From the NCBI GenBank assembly GCA_045106815.1, contig JBGCFG010000009.1, forward strand, positions 1 to 64,000: a DNA stretch of 64,000 nt. The letters are read 5' to 3'. A program made the position numbers and the translations under genes. A model generated the notes under the pieces. The model searched no databases. It had not been told where the DNA came from and was given only the letters and a program-made list of their open reading frames with translations. Shown in pieces: positions 18,141 through 26,635 of the stretch. The stretch is from JAUIAI01 sp045106815. GTDB taxonomy: Bacteria > Pseudomonadota > Gammaproteobacteria > Burkholderiales > Burkholderiaceae_E. The first letter of the stretch is position 1, and the number at the start of each line of letters is the position of its first letter.

Positions 18141-18437
18141 TCCGATGACCACTGGCCTTGCGATCGTGGCCTTGCAACTGCGCTCTTTGCATTGCTAGTG
18201 CTGGAAGAGGTAAGCGGAGAGATGGGCGAGCAGTTACTCCTACTTGCCATCAATGCTGTCTGGATCAGCGCTTTGCTCCATGGCTTAAGCGCTGCTTCGG
18301 GCGCAAGATGGTACGCGAGTAAGGTTCAGGCAATGGGCGACTGCGCGGAGACCGCCTCGATTGATCACTCGGCGAAACCGATCCCCGGACGCGACAGCAT
18401 AGCCAAATCCAGCCAGGGCGAATTTAGCAAGCGTTGA
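18141..18437 (+). pseudogene. C-terminal remnant of a cation:proton antiporter (CPA1/NhaP-like)
   Basis: The frame reads DRGLATALFALLVLEE and later AVWISALLHGLSAASGARWY. This closely resembles the last two membrane segments of CPA1-type Na+(K+)/H+ antiporters, where GPRGLAS...FALLVLEE and HGLSAAPLARWY are conserved. Only about 98 codons remain: a stop lies just upstream (18135-18137) and no start with a ribosome binding site precedes the homologous part. The other ~300 residues of such a transporter are absent, so this is a decayed fragment. The rest of the gap between the dehydrogenase and the glutamate synthase-like gene shows nothing else. Confidence 0.65.
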
Positions 18438-18491
18438 GCGTTAATCCCCAAACAAACGCCTGAGTAGCCAACTCAAATTGAGAGACGAACA

Positions 18492-20102
18492 ATGAAGAAA
18501 GTCGCCATATTTAAAACAGCCGACTTACAAGACCGCAAGCCCGAATATGCTCTGGTCGGTGAGGTCGATCTTGTGGTGGTGCAATTCGACGATGTTATAT
18601 CGGTGTTCTATGGTCGCTGCTTGCACAGAGGGGCTTTAATGGCCGACGGCCATGTCGATGGGGATAACCTCATCTGTGGTGTACACAACTGGGACTACAG
18701 GCTCGACTCGGGCGTGTCGGAGTACAGCAATAATGAGGCCCTGCCCAAGTTTGAAAGCTGGGTGGAAGACGGCAGTGTGCTCGTCGACGAAGACGAGATC
18801 AACGCCTGGGCGCAGAAGAATCCCCAGCCTTTTAATCGGAGCGCCTATCTTGGTCTCTATGCCGATACCGCCCACGGTACTGCTGAGGAGCCGTACAACA
18901 AACTCATTCAGCAGTATGCGCGCGATGGCTTATCCAAAACCGGCCATCACGGGCAAGTCGACGCGATGGGTGTGCCACGCGGTGATCTCCCTACCTGGGA
19001 TGATCTGCAACTCCTGACGGCTCAGTTGTTCCGGCCGCCACTGCTTGATGATGAGCCCGTCGCAACTGATGTTGTGGTCGGTCCAAACGCGGCCAAGCCG
19101 ATTCACCTGAAAATCCCCCTCATGGTGTCCGACATGAGCTTTGGGGCGCTCTCGGCATCAGCGAAAGTCGCGCTTGCTCAAGGCGCTGAAATGGCGGGTA
19201 CGGGCATTTGTTCCGGTGAGGGCGGGATGCTGCCGGAGGAGCAGCAGGCAAACTCTCGCTATTTCTACGAACTTGCGTCGGGCCGCTTCGGCTTTGGCTG
19301 GGACAAACTAGCGAAGGTTCAAGCTTTTCACTTTAAGGGTGGGCAGGGCGCAAAGACCGGTACGGGCGGGCACTTACCCGGCCCGAAGGTGCAGGGCAAG
19401 ATTGCTGAGGTTCGCGAACTTGAACCAGGAGAACCTGCGGTTTCACCCCCGCGCTTTCCGGAGTGGACTGATGTCAGCCAGGTTAGAGACTTTGCCGATG
19501 AGGTGCGCGACCGAACAGGTGGCATTCCAATCGGCTACAAACTTTCGGCTCAGCACATTGAAAAAGACATAGATGCGGCGCTGGATGTAGGCGTGGACTA
19601 CATCATTCTCGATGGACGAGGCGGTGGCACGGGCGCCGCCCCCATAATCTTTCGCGACAATATCTCTGTCCCTACGATTCCTGCATTGGCCAGGGCGCGG
19701 CGTCATCTCGATCGTGCGGGCCGACGCGACGTCACGCTCATCATTACGGGCGGTTTGCGAAAACCCGCTGATTTCATCAAGGCAATGGCATTAGGCGCAG
19801 ACGCCGTGGCGGTATCCAATGCCGCGATGCAGGCGATTGGCTGTATCGCCATGCGGGCTTGCCACACGAACAACTGCCCGGTGGGCATTGCGACCCAAAA
19901 GCCCCATCTTGTCGCGCGCCTGGTCGCCGACAAGTCAGCGCAGCAGTTGAGCAACTTCTTTGCTGCTTCAGTTGAGTTGATGCAGGTTATGGCGCGCGCC
20001 TGTGGGCATGAACACTTGTCTCAATTTTGTGCTGACGACCTAACGACTTGGAAGAAAGAATACGCCGACTTATCTGGTGTTGCGTTTGGTGGGGTTAATT
20101 AA
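18492..20102 (+). CDS. Rieske ferredoxin-glutamate synthase (FMN) domain fusion protein
   Basis: The protein has 536 residues. Residues 1-105 form a Rieske [2Fe-2S] domain with C43-x-H45 and C62-x2-H65, the standard CxH...CxxH ligands. Residues ~170-520 are a GltS/FMN-binding TIM barrel: MVSDMSFGALSASAKVALA, GEGGMLPEEQ, GQGAKTGTGGHLPGPKV, DGRGGGTGAAP. The 3Fe-4S cysteines are C451, C457 and C462 in CIAMRACHTNNCPVG. There is no glutaminase domain, so it resembles archaeal-type or 'glutamate synthase-related' proteins with a built-in electron-transfer domain. It may be an NH4+-dependent synthase or a different FMN oxidoreductase. Ribosome binding site GAGAGA before ATG. Confidence 0.85.
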   Translation: MKKVAIFKTADLQDRKPEYALVGEVDLVVVQFDDVISVFYGRCLHRGALMADGHVDGDNLICGVHNWDYRLDSGVSEYSNNEALPKFESWVEDGSVLVDEDEINAWAQKNPQPFNRSAYLGLYADTAHGTAEEPYNKLIQQYARDGLSKTGHHGQVDAMGVPRGDLPTWDDLQLLTAQLFRPPLLDDEPVATDVVVGPNAAKPIHLKIPLMVSDMSFGALSASAKVALAQGAEMAGTGICSGEGGMLPEEQQANSRYFYELASGRFGFGWDKLAKVQAFHFKGGQGAKTGTGGHLPGPKVQGKIAEVRELEPGEPAVSPPRFPEWTDVSQVRDFADEVRDRTGGIPIGYKLSAQHIEKDIDAALDVGVDYIILDGRGGGTGAAPIIFRDNISVPTIPALARARRHLDRAGRRDVTLIITGGLRKPADFIKAMALGADAVAVSNAAMQAIGCIAMRACHTNNCPVGIATQKPHLVARLVADKSAQQLSNFFAASVELMQVMARACGHEHLSQFCADDLTTWKKEYADLSGVAFGGVN

Positions 20103-20122
20103 CCAATGTGAACCGGGCAGGG

Positions 20123-21136
20123 TCAGTCGTTCCAGGTCAGCTCGTAAGCAAGGTTATGGCCGGCTTTTTGTGAGTAGTCCTGAATCGATTTGCGCGCGAG
20201 CTTCAGGGTGAGAGAGGCCGGTAGTAATCCAGTGAAACGGCCAAAGAGTGTGCGGACTTCGCGAACGGGCGGTGCGTTCTTGGTGGGAAACGTCACCTGC
20301 ACTTGAGCCCGGCGCTGGCCGGCACGATCGAGCAAGTGTGACAATCGCTCAAACATTTGCAGCAGCGGATCAGCACGGTGGGTTGACCAATTTGCCGAAG
20401 GCATAAAGTCAACGAAGTGCATCAGATGAAAGTTCAGGTTGATCCACAAATTCTCGGCGTCAATAGTCAGCGGTTCATTGTCAATCACCCGGTAGCATTG
20501 CAGCGACTGAAGCTGGTCGAGTCGTTGCATGTTTTGATCGAGTTCATCGAGGAATTCGTTGTTATAGAGCAGACGTAGAATAGAAGGGAATGTTTCAACC
20601 TGAATGGCTTCGAAGTCTGTGAGCAAACGCTTGAGCTTCGGAAGCTTGTCAGCCTTCATGGCGAACGTGTTTGTCGCGGTGCCTAGTATTGAATGTAGTA
20701 GTGCAACATTTGGCGAATGCTCAGGGTAATACCGAGCTGCATAGTGATGGCAGAACACAAGATGCTCCAGGAAGGTGCCATCGGCATGCTCCATGCTGAA
20801 GTCGCATTCCTGGGTCATAAAATCGATGAGTCGTTGGTCGATTGTGGGTGAGGGCTGAAGGGCTTCAGCTTTTGTATGGGCGGCCTCAACTTCAGCCGCG
20901 GTGGCATGCTCCCACACCGGCTCTTTTGCGAGCTTTTCGTCCATGAACTTTCGAGCAAGCCCTTCGAGTCCACCGAAAATCGTTCGGCTCATGTCAAAGT
21001 CAGTCATACGCTTCACGTCGACTCGGCCGGCGTGGTCGACGGCGCCGCCTCGAGCTAGTGCCGCTTTGCGCTGCAAGTTCATCGTAACGGCTTGATCTGC
21101 CACTTTTAGCTCGGCCCTATTTTCACTAACGTTCAT
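20123..21136 (-). CDS. Conserved-looking hypothetical protein, function not recognised
   Basis: A soluble protein of about 337 residues without signal peptide or membrane segment. It is rich in aromatic and acidic residues, with clusters such as HLVFCHHYAARYYPEHSPN and LHSILGTATNTFAMKADKLP that look like a helical fold. The C-terminus TFPTKNAPPVREVRTLFGRF is basic. I do not recognise the family. The start could be ATG at 21136 or GTG at 21148; no strong ribosome binding site decides. It converges with the Rieske-GltS gene, 20 bp between stops. Confidence 0.65.
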   Translation of the reverse strand: MNVSENRAELKVADQAVTMNLQRKAALARGGAVDHAGRVDVKRMTDFDMSRTIFGGLEGLARKFMDEKLAKEPVWEHATAAEVEAAHTKAEALQPSPTIDQRLIDFMTQECDFSMEHADGTFLEHLVFCHHYAARYYPEHSPNVALLHSILGTATNTFAMKADKLPKLKRLLTDFEAIQVETFPSILRLLYNNEFLDELDQNMQRLDQLQSLQCYRVIDNEPLTIDAENLWINLNFHLMHFVDFMPSANWSTHRADPLLQMFERLSHLLDRAGQRRAQVQVTFPTKNAPPVREVRTLFGRFTGLLPASLTLKLARKSIQDYSQKAGHNLAYELTWND

Positions 21137-21255
21137 GCAGACAATCACTCTGTGCTGGATTCGCCATGATTGTAGCCAAAACTTGCGATAGAGCAGACAT
21201 CAGGTAGGTGCAAGAGATTGCGAGCGGGGTAGTCGCGCGATCCACCACCGCAGGG

Positions 21256-21399
21256 GCGGGATACGCCCTTGCGGTGATAGGTATCCGCAAAGTCCACGCC
21301 AATCGCCGTGTGACGAAGGCGCACCTCAGTGGGTGCTGGATCAGGTACGGGCCAGGCTTGCCATTGCATCACGTCGGGCGCACCGTACCGGTGCGGCAC
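21256..21399 (-). pseudogene. N-terminal remnant of a quinone oxidoreductase (zinc-type alcohol dehydrogenase family)
   Basis: About 48 codons read HRYGAPDVMQWQAWPVPDP, EVRLRHTAIGVDFADTYHRK. This matches the start of QOR-type NADPH:quinone reductases (YGGPEVL...VRHTAIGVNFIDTYHR). After GVSRP the reading becomes unrelated and stops, and the usual first residues before HRYG are missing, so both ends are lost. No NADPH-binding domain is found nearby. Confidence 0.6.
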
Positions 21400-21420
21400 C
21401 TGTGATTTGTTGACAGTTAG

Positions 21421-22296
21421 TCAGTTCCCGGTAATCGGCTGTCCATCAATCGAGGCCTCTACGAGTTGGTCGGCGCTGACACCTTCATCCTGAGACTGAA
21501 CGATCATGCCCGAGCCGACCGCAAACCATTCGCTGCGTGTGTTCGATTGAGCACCAGGTACCTGAGATGGCGTGACTGTTTGAAAGTGACAGGTGTTGAA
21601 TGTGCCGGCAGGAACCGTAACGCGTTCTCGACCGACATAGGTATAGGTCACTTCATAGGGAATTGCCCCAATCGATACGCCATTCGTCGTGACCGTGCTC
21701 ATGGTAGTCGACGTCTTCGATTCGCCGGCATTGAGCGTGTAACGGACATCTTGCAGCGGCGGTGAAAAGCTTTGATCGGTTTCAGGCCCGCCGCCCGCGC
21801 TGCTCAGACGCCGGAACCCGAAGCGCAATACCGTATTGCCGTCGAGACGTTCATAAAAACGATTCTGAAGAGTGGGGCCGCCCGGCGTGACGATGTTTCC
21901 GGCAAATTCGGTTGCAGTTTGTCCTTCAAACATGCTGCCCGGGGTTGATTTGAGCGTGACCGTTGTCTGATTGCCGTTGCTACTCAACACATAGCGAAGA
22001 TCGGTTGGCTGCTCCCAGGGCTTTCGATTGAGGCACTCTGTAGCTGCACCGCTGGCGCTCGGCGGTGGCGCCGGGGCTGGCTCGGGAGACGGACTCGGCG
22101 ACGGCGAAGGTGCCGGGCTCGGCGTAGGCGAAGGGCCGGGCGCAGGCGCTGGACTAGGCGAGGGGGTCGGACCTGGGGCTGGGGCCGAGCCGCCGCCGTC
22201 ACCGGAGACAGCGCTGTCATCACCCCCACCACAACTGGCCAGGCCTAGGGCGAGTGCGATCATCGTGGCGGTGGCAAGCGAATTCGAATTTTTCAT
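21421..22296 (-). CDS. Lipoprotein with proline/serine-rich linker
   Basis: A 291-residue predicted outer-membrane or periplasmic lipoprotein. The signal peptide MKNSNSLATATMIALALG ends in the lipobox LASC, with the Cys as lipidated residue. A glycine stretch and then about 55 residues of alternating Pro/Ala/Ser (APGPTPSPSPAPAPGP and similar) form an extended spacer. The remaining ~200 residues are beta-rich, with no family I know; GTFNTCHFQTV and a single other Cys near the linker end may form a disulfide. Its function is unknown. Confidence 0.75.
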   Translation of the reverse strand: MKNSNSLATATMIALALGLASCGGGDDSAVSGDGGGSAPAPGPTPSPSPAPAPGPSPTPSPAPSPSPSPSPEPAPAPPPSASGAATECLNRKPWEQPTDLRYVLSSNGNQTTVTLKSTPGSMFEGQTATEFAGNIVTPGGPTLQNRFYERLDGNTVLRFGFRRLSSAGGGPETDQSFSPPLQDVRYTLNAGESKTSTTMSTVTTNGVSIGAIPYEVTYTYVGRERVTVPAGTFNTCHFQTVTPSQVPGAQSNTRSEWFAVGSGMIVQSQDEGVSADQLVEASIDGQPITGN

Positions 22297-22860
22297 CCAT
22301 CTTCTCCCTCGAAAGTCCGGCCTGTTCGGGCAAGTTCTATCAACAGAGCAGGCGCTAGTTTCGGCTGATTTGGCTGATTCAAGCCGTTCATATCAGCGTA
22401 TGTCGTGCCGAGTGCAGACGGTATCGCGAAAATTGGTGATACTTCGCTTTTCGGAACGCAAGCTGAACAAGTAGGGTGGGTAAGCGCAGTGGAGACAGAT
22501 TCTGATGGGTTCTACCGGCATCCAGACGCGATAGCCAAAGGCGCGGCAAGCGTCAACAATGAAGCCGGCAATAAACTGGGAGAGCCACTTTCCGATCAGG
22601 CATGGCATGACATCACCCACTTGTCCTGGCGTCCCGCTTGGTCAATTCGCAGTCGACGCGGTAGTTGGCAGCAATTGGTTGATTGGTGGCGCAGCAGACG
22701 GTCCGAATGAGGGAAACGTTGCGTGCGGGTCTCATGTGAAGTGGATTAATCTGGCGCGGCGGTTTAATCTGCTATTGCCATCTATTGTCGGGAGCGCGTT
22801 CGCACCTGACAGTCCCCTCTCTGTTTCGTCCTGCCTCGTAGGCGCAATTAGTCTTCACTG
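22297..22860. other. 564-bp intergenic region without a convincing gene
   Basis: The region lies between the lipoprotein start (reverse) and the PAS kinase start (forward), so it must hold both promoters. Open frames exist on both strands but have no ribosome binding sites or recognisable protein. A short stretch, GTAGGGTGGGTAAGCGCAG (22472-22490), resembles a GTAGGGTGGGC-type sequence I remember from intergenic repeats in many proteobacteria. I see no terminator hairpin or other RNA. Confidence 0.4.
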
Positions 22861-24318
22861 ATGGACACGAACCTAGCACTTGAAAAGTACAAACTGGCAT
22901 TTGAGATTTCACCGGTGCCGATGCTGCTTGTTTCTTGCGCGGGGAATATCGAACTCGTTAATAGTAGTTCGAATAGTCTGTTTGGCTATCAGTCAAAAGA
23001 GCTTGTCGGACAAAGCGTTGAAGTCCTGATCCCTGATGCCGGCCGTACTCAGCATGCAGAGCTTCGCGACGCATACTTTCGAATGCCAACCAAGCGCGCG
23101 ATGGGGATGGGCCGAGATCTCTACGGGCGGACTCGCTCCGGTGCCACTATTCCGCTGGAACTAGCCCTCGAACCGGTGTCGATAGGGGCTGAAACATGGG
23201 CCATGGTCGCCGCGGTTGATATCAGACCACGCAAGGCTCATGAAGAGCGACTTCGTCAGGCGATGGATGCTGCAGCCAGCGCAATGATCATGACAAATGA
23301 GGCGGGCCGCATTGTTTTTGTCAATCGCGCTGCGATTACTTTGCTTGGGTATCAAGAGAGTGAGTTGCTGGATTCGTCAGTTGATCGCCTTGTACCCGAA
23401 GCAGCCAGAAGGTCTCATTCTGTTTATCGAAACAGCTTTACGAGCGCGGGTCTGTCACGCGCCATGGGGGCAGATCGCCGCGTCGTGGCTGTGCATCAGG
23501 ATGGCACGGAAATTCCTGTGGAGATTGCGCTCGCGCAAACGAGCAGCGCTGACGGCCGGCTTGTGCTCTGCACCATAACTGATCTAACGGAGCGGATGGC
23601 AGCCGAGCGCATGCTCAGGGCAAGAGCAGACGAGATGGAAGGGCTGAACAAGGAACTCTCAGACTTTGCGTATAGCGCCAGTCACGATCTCAAAGCGCCG
23701 CTTTCGACGATAACTGGATTGCTCGAGCTTTGCCTTGAGGAGTTGGAGGAAGGTAATTTGACTGAACTAGGCAATGGCCTGCGCAAGGCGCAGCAGACCG
23801 GCCGTCGTAGTTTGGAGAGAGTTGAGAACGTGTTGCGTGTGGCGCGAGCGAGTCAAGAGGCCGTCTTGCCCGAGCGATTCAATTTGCGTGAACTGATCTT
23901 CAATATTTGGCAGGACATGAATGTTTCACATGATGAAAGCCAAGAGCTGGTCCTTGCGCTGGAGGCTGGTGACATCTTGTTTTCCGAGCGGCCTGGGCTG
24001 CAGATTATTCTCGAGAACCTTCTCTCAAACGCGCTTCGATACCGAGATCATTCAAAAGATAGAATGACTGTTGGGGTCTCAAGCAAACGTCTTGGCCAGA
24101 TGGTCGAATTTCGAGTTTCCGACAATGGGATCGGTATTTCGGCGGACAGGCAACCCCACATCTTTGATATGTTCAAACGGCTAGATGATCGCAGCCTGGA
24201 CGGACTAGGACTAACGCTCGTTAAGAAGCAAGTTGAGCGATTGGGCGGTACTATTAAGGTTGAAAGCAAACAAGGCCAGGGAACGCAATTCTGGTTTTCG
24301 GTTTCCGAATATCGGTAG
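22861..24318 (+). CDS. PAS-PAS sensor histidine kinase
   Basis: A 485-residue soluble kinase. Two PAS domains (about residues 8-122 and 130-245) carry the repeated phrases ELVNSSSNSLFGYQSKEL and IVFVNRAAITLLGYQESEL. A short coiled linker precedes the HisKA domain with the phospho-acceptor H275 in SHDLKAPL. The ATPase domain has N-box ENLLSNALRYRD, G1 VSDNGIGIS and G2 DGLGLTLVK. There is no membrane segment, so the signal is cytoplasmic (redox, ligand or light-type PAS input; ligand unknown). The response regulator follows 25 bp downstream. Confidence 0.92.
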   Translation: MDTNLALEKYKLAFEISPVPMLLVSCAGNIELVNSSSNSLFGYQSKELVGQSVEVLIPDAGRTQHAELRDAYFRMPTKRAMGMGRDLYGRTRSGATIPLELALEPVSIGAETWAMVAAVDIRPRKAHEERLRQAMDAAASAMIMTNEAGRIVFVNRAAITLLGYQESELLDSSVDRLVPEAARRSHSVYRNSFTSAGLSRAMGADRRVVAVHQDGTEIPVEIALAQTSSADGRLVLCTITDLTERMAAERMLRARADEMEGLNKELSDFAYSASHDLKAPLSTITGLLELCLEELEEGNLTELGNGLRKAQQTGRRSLERVENVLRVARASQEAVLPERFNLRELIFNIWQDMNVSHDESQELVLALEAGDILFSERPGLQIILENLLSNALRYRDHSKDRMTVGVSSKRLGQMVEFRVSDNGIGISADRQPHIFDMFKRLDDRSLDGLGLTLVKKQVERLGGTIKVESKQGQGTQFWFSVSEYR

Positions 24319-24343
24319 GGCCGTGTTTAGTTAAGGAGTTATT

Positions 24344-24757
24344 ATGGGAATCCCAGTTGTAGTAGTCGATGATGATGAGACAGATCGCTATATAGTGCAG
24401 CGTCGCCTCACCAAGACGGATGACTTTAGCCCCGTTGTCGAGTTTACTGCGGGCGACGAATTCCTAGCGGCGTATTTCAACGGGTATCGCCCGCCCGAGG
24501 ATGCGGACCAGCCTTGCGTCGTCTTGATGGATATCAACATGCCACGTATGAATGGCTTCGAAACCGTCGTAGAAATGCAGCGTAGGATGGCTGAAGGCCG
24601 GGGCCCGGAAACGGTGGTTGTCATGATGGTGACCTCGTCGAACAATCCAGCCGACCGTGAACAAGCTAAGCAGCACGCGCTCATCAAAGGGTATATGACA
24701 AAGCCAATCGATGAGACTGGCGTGAATCAGATTCGCGAACTCTGCAGCGCAGGCTAG
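24344..24757 (+). CDS. Single-domain response regulator (Rcp1-like)
   Basis: A 137-residue receiver without output domain. The phosphorylation Asp is in VVLMDINMPRMNG, the acidic pair in VVVDDDETD, the switch Thr/Ser in MMVTSSNN and the Lys in YMTKP. Rcp1-like receivers have the same length and commonly follow phytochrome- or PAS-type kinases such as the one just upstream. It probably relays phosphate or works by protein contact rather than binding DNA. Ribosome binding site AAGGAG, 7 bp before ATG. Confidence 0.9.
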   Translation: MGIPVVVVDDDETDRYIVQRRLTKTDDFSPVVEFTAGDEFLAAYFNGYRPPEDADQPCVVLMDINMPRMNGFETVVEMQRRMAEGRGPETVVVMMVTSSNNPADREQAKQHALIKGYMTKPIDETGVNQIRELCSAG

Positions 24758-24829
24758 CTTCGCTTTCATTGAGTACCGATAGGTCGTTGTTCATGGGCGT
24801 ATCAGTCACGTGGGCTTAGAATCTGTCGC

Positions 24830-25831
24830 ATGAGCCTGATACTGAGAAGCAAGATCGAGGGGGCTGCCGCGTGGCAAGGCAGCGAGCTGTCCGGAGATGA
24901 TAGCTGGGTACATCTGCTGTCTTCCGAATCCATCTCTGAGATAGACGCTGCGCTCGAGCAGGTAAAGGCGCGCGGATTGGAATATACCCAGCTGCACCAG
25001 GCAGACTTTCAGATTCCTGTGCTCGCCGCTCAGCTTGCACGCCATGCTGGCGAACTTGAAGCCGGCAGAGGCTTTTTGCTCATCCGTGGCCTGCCAGTCC
25101 ATCGCTACACCGACGATGAAATCGCGATCGTCTACTACGGAATCGGTCTGAACATGGGCGCACCGGTGAAGCAAAACCCAAAGGGCGACTTATTGGGCTT
25201 GGTAATGCACGTGGGCGACGTTAATGACAAAAATACACGCGTCTACGAAACCAACCTCTACCTGCCTTATCACACAGACCCCTCGGATGTGGTGGGACTG
25301 CTCTGCTTGCGAAAGGCAAAGAGTGGCGGTTTGAGTAGCCTTGTCAGTGCGGCGGCGGTATACAACGAGTTTTTGGATAAGTATCCCGAATACCTCGCGT
25401 TGCTGTATCGGCCGATGTATTACGCCCACCTGGGTGGAGATCTGCCCAAGCTATCTCCGATATTCAGCTTTAACGAGGGAAAGCTGAGCTGCCGCTATTT
25501 GCGTCAATACATTGAGCTAGGGCATGACATAAGTGGTTTGCCTCTTTCAAGAATCGAAGTAGAGGCGCTTGATCTGTTTGATTCCATTACCCATGACGCG
25601 CGGGTTCGCCTCGATATGATGCTCGAACCGGGGGATCTGCAATTCGCCAACAACTACGCTGTCTTGCATTCGCGCACGAGTTTTGAAAACGATTCTGACC
25701 CAGCAAAGCATCGCAAGATGCTTCGCTTGTGGTTACAGATGTCCAATGCCCGCCGGCTCGCACCAGACTTTCCCGGGCGAAATGGGTTTGGCCTTCCTGA
25801 CTCCCAGCGGCAGTCTGCTAATTCGCGCTAA
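24830..25831 (+). CDS. TauD/TfdA-family Fe(II)/2-oxoglutarate-type dioxygenase
   Basis: A 333-residue protein with the facial triad H148-x-D150 (PYHTDPSD) and distal H280 (AVLHSRTSFE). R299 (RLWLQ) is in the position that binds 2-oxoglutarate. RGFLLIRGLPV in the N-terminal third is typical of the family. Members hydroxylate small carboxylates, sulfonates, amino acids or betaines. A substrate cannot be inferred from the neighbours. It stands 72 bp after the response regulator and may have its own promoter. Confidence 0.87.
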   Translation: MSLILRSKIEGAAAWQGSELSGDDSWVHLLSSESISEIDAALEQVKARGLEYTQLHQADFQIPVLAAQLARHAGELEAGRGFLLIRGLPVHRYTDDEIAIVYYGIGLNMGAPVKQNPKGDLLGLVMHVGDVNDKNTRVYETNLYLPYHTDPSDVVGLLCLRKAKSGGLSSLVSAAAVYNEFLDKYPEYLALLYRPMYYAHLGGDLPKLSPIFSFNEGKLSCRYLRQYIELGHDISGLPLSRIEVEALDLFDSITHDARVRLDMMLEPGDLQFANNYAVLHSRTSFENDSDPAKHRKMLRLWLQMSNARRLAPDFPGRNGFGLPDSQRQSANSR

Positions 25832-25980
25832 TTACGTGGCTGGAAGGGCTTCAATACGTCAACCCGGATGCACTTGATGCGGGCGAACTGTTCTGCACGG
25901 TTATCAGCCACAATCCGGCGATGCCAGTCCAGATCCACCATCGTTTCAAAGCGCTCGTTTGTAGTCGTTTTCAGAATTCT

Positions 25981-26583
25981 CTAGGAACGTCTGTGGGGAT
26001 CATTTTTTGGCAAGATATTCTGAATGTAGTCACGCTCTTTCCATTCAGGCGCCGGTGGTGTTCCTTGCCCCTCACGAGGAACATGGGGCGAAGCTTTGTT
26101 CTCTGCAAAGTTCGGCACGTATCGCGGACAGTTGGGATAGATCTCGCAATTGACTCTGACGACGACCTTCGCCCCAAAGTGTCGGGCCAGTGTCTCTGGG
26201 TCTTCATGCAGCGAGGCTCGTCCGTTGATGCGAATCCGGCGACTCTTGCCATCAAAAACGACGAATAGGAGAGCAACATTTGGACTCTTGCTGATGTTGC
26301 CAAGTGTGCGATACATGGAGTTGCCATCGTATTCGGGATACTCCAGCACATTCGGTCCAACAACCTGAACAAATCCTGGGTCACCCGACTTGATGTTGCA
26401 GTCTATGAAGTCTCCCCATGCTGACGCGATGAAAAAGCAGGGTGCCGATTGAATAATCTGCTTTTCATCTTCCCAAAAGTCGTAATGTTTGCGGTGCGTT
26501 TCAATCGCTTCGGCAGTTCTGCGTCCGTCAAATTTGTCTTGAAACTCGCGCATACCTTCGTGAAAAAAGGGGCGTTCATCCAT
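25981..26583 (-). CDS. Pyridoxamine 5'-phosphate oxidase-family (split-barrel flavin-fold) protein
   Basis: A 200-residue protein from ATG at 26583 (MDERPFFHEGMREFQ); the frame continues open upstream, but this start gives the usual short N-terminus. The split-barrel core is seen in FFIASAWGDFIDCNIKSGDPGFVQVVGPN, NVALLFVVFDGKSRRIRINGRA. The C-terminal part has two Cys in NCEIYPNCPRYVP, as in PNPOx-like proteins of the 'general stress'/nitroreductase-like group. It is probably an FMN or F420-independent oxidoreductase; substrate unknown. It follows the aminotransferase by 52 bp on the same strand. Confidence 0.8.
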   Translation of the reverse strand: MDERPFFHEGMREFQDKFDGRRTAEAIETHRKHYDFWEDEKQIIQSAPCFFIASAWGDFIDCNIKSGDPGFVQVVGPNVLEYPEYDGNSMYRTLGNISKSPNVALLFVVFDGKSRRIRINGRASLHEDPETLARHFGAKVVVRVNCEIYPNCPRYVPNFAENKASPHVPREGQGTPPAPEWKERDYIQNILPKNDPHRRS

Positions 26584-26635
26584 TACTTCGTTTGCTCCAC
26601 GACTCGGGTGCCGATTATTGAGTGTTGTGACGGTG

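Noticed and set aside
22405..22861. Overlapping 70-100-codon frames on both strands in the lipoprotein-kinase gap
   Set aside because: No ribosome binding sites, no domain marks, and the frames on opposite strands exclude each other.
25829..25941. Short reverse frame downstream of the PNPOx-like gene, reading MVDLDWHRRIVADNRAEQ
   Set aside because: Protein-like composition but only 37 codons, no ribosome binding site and no recognised relative; might be a remnant, not supportable.
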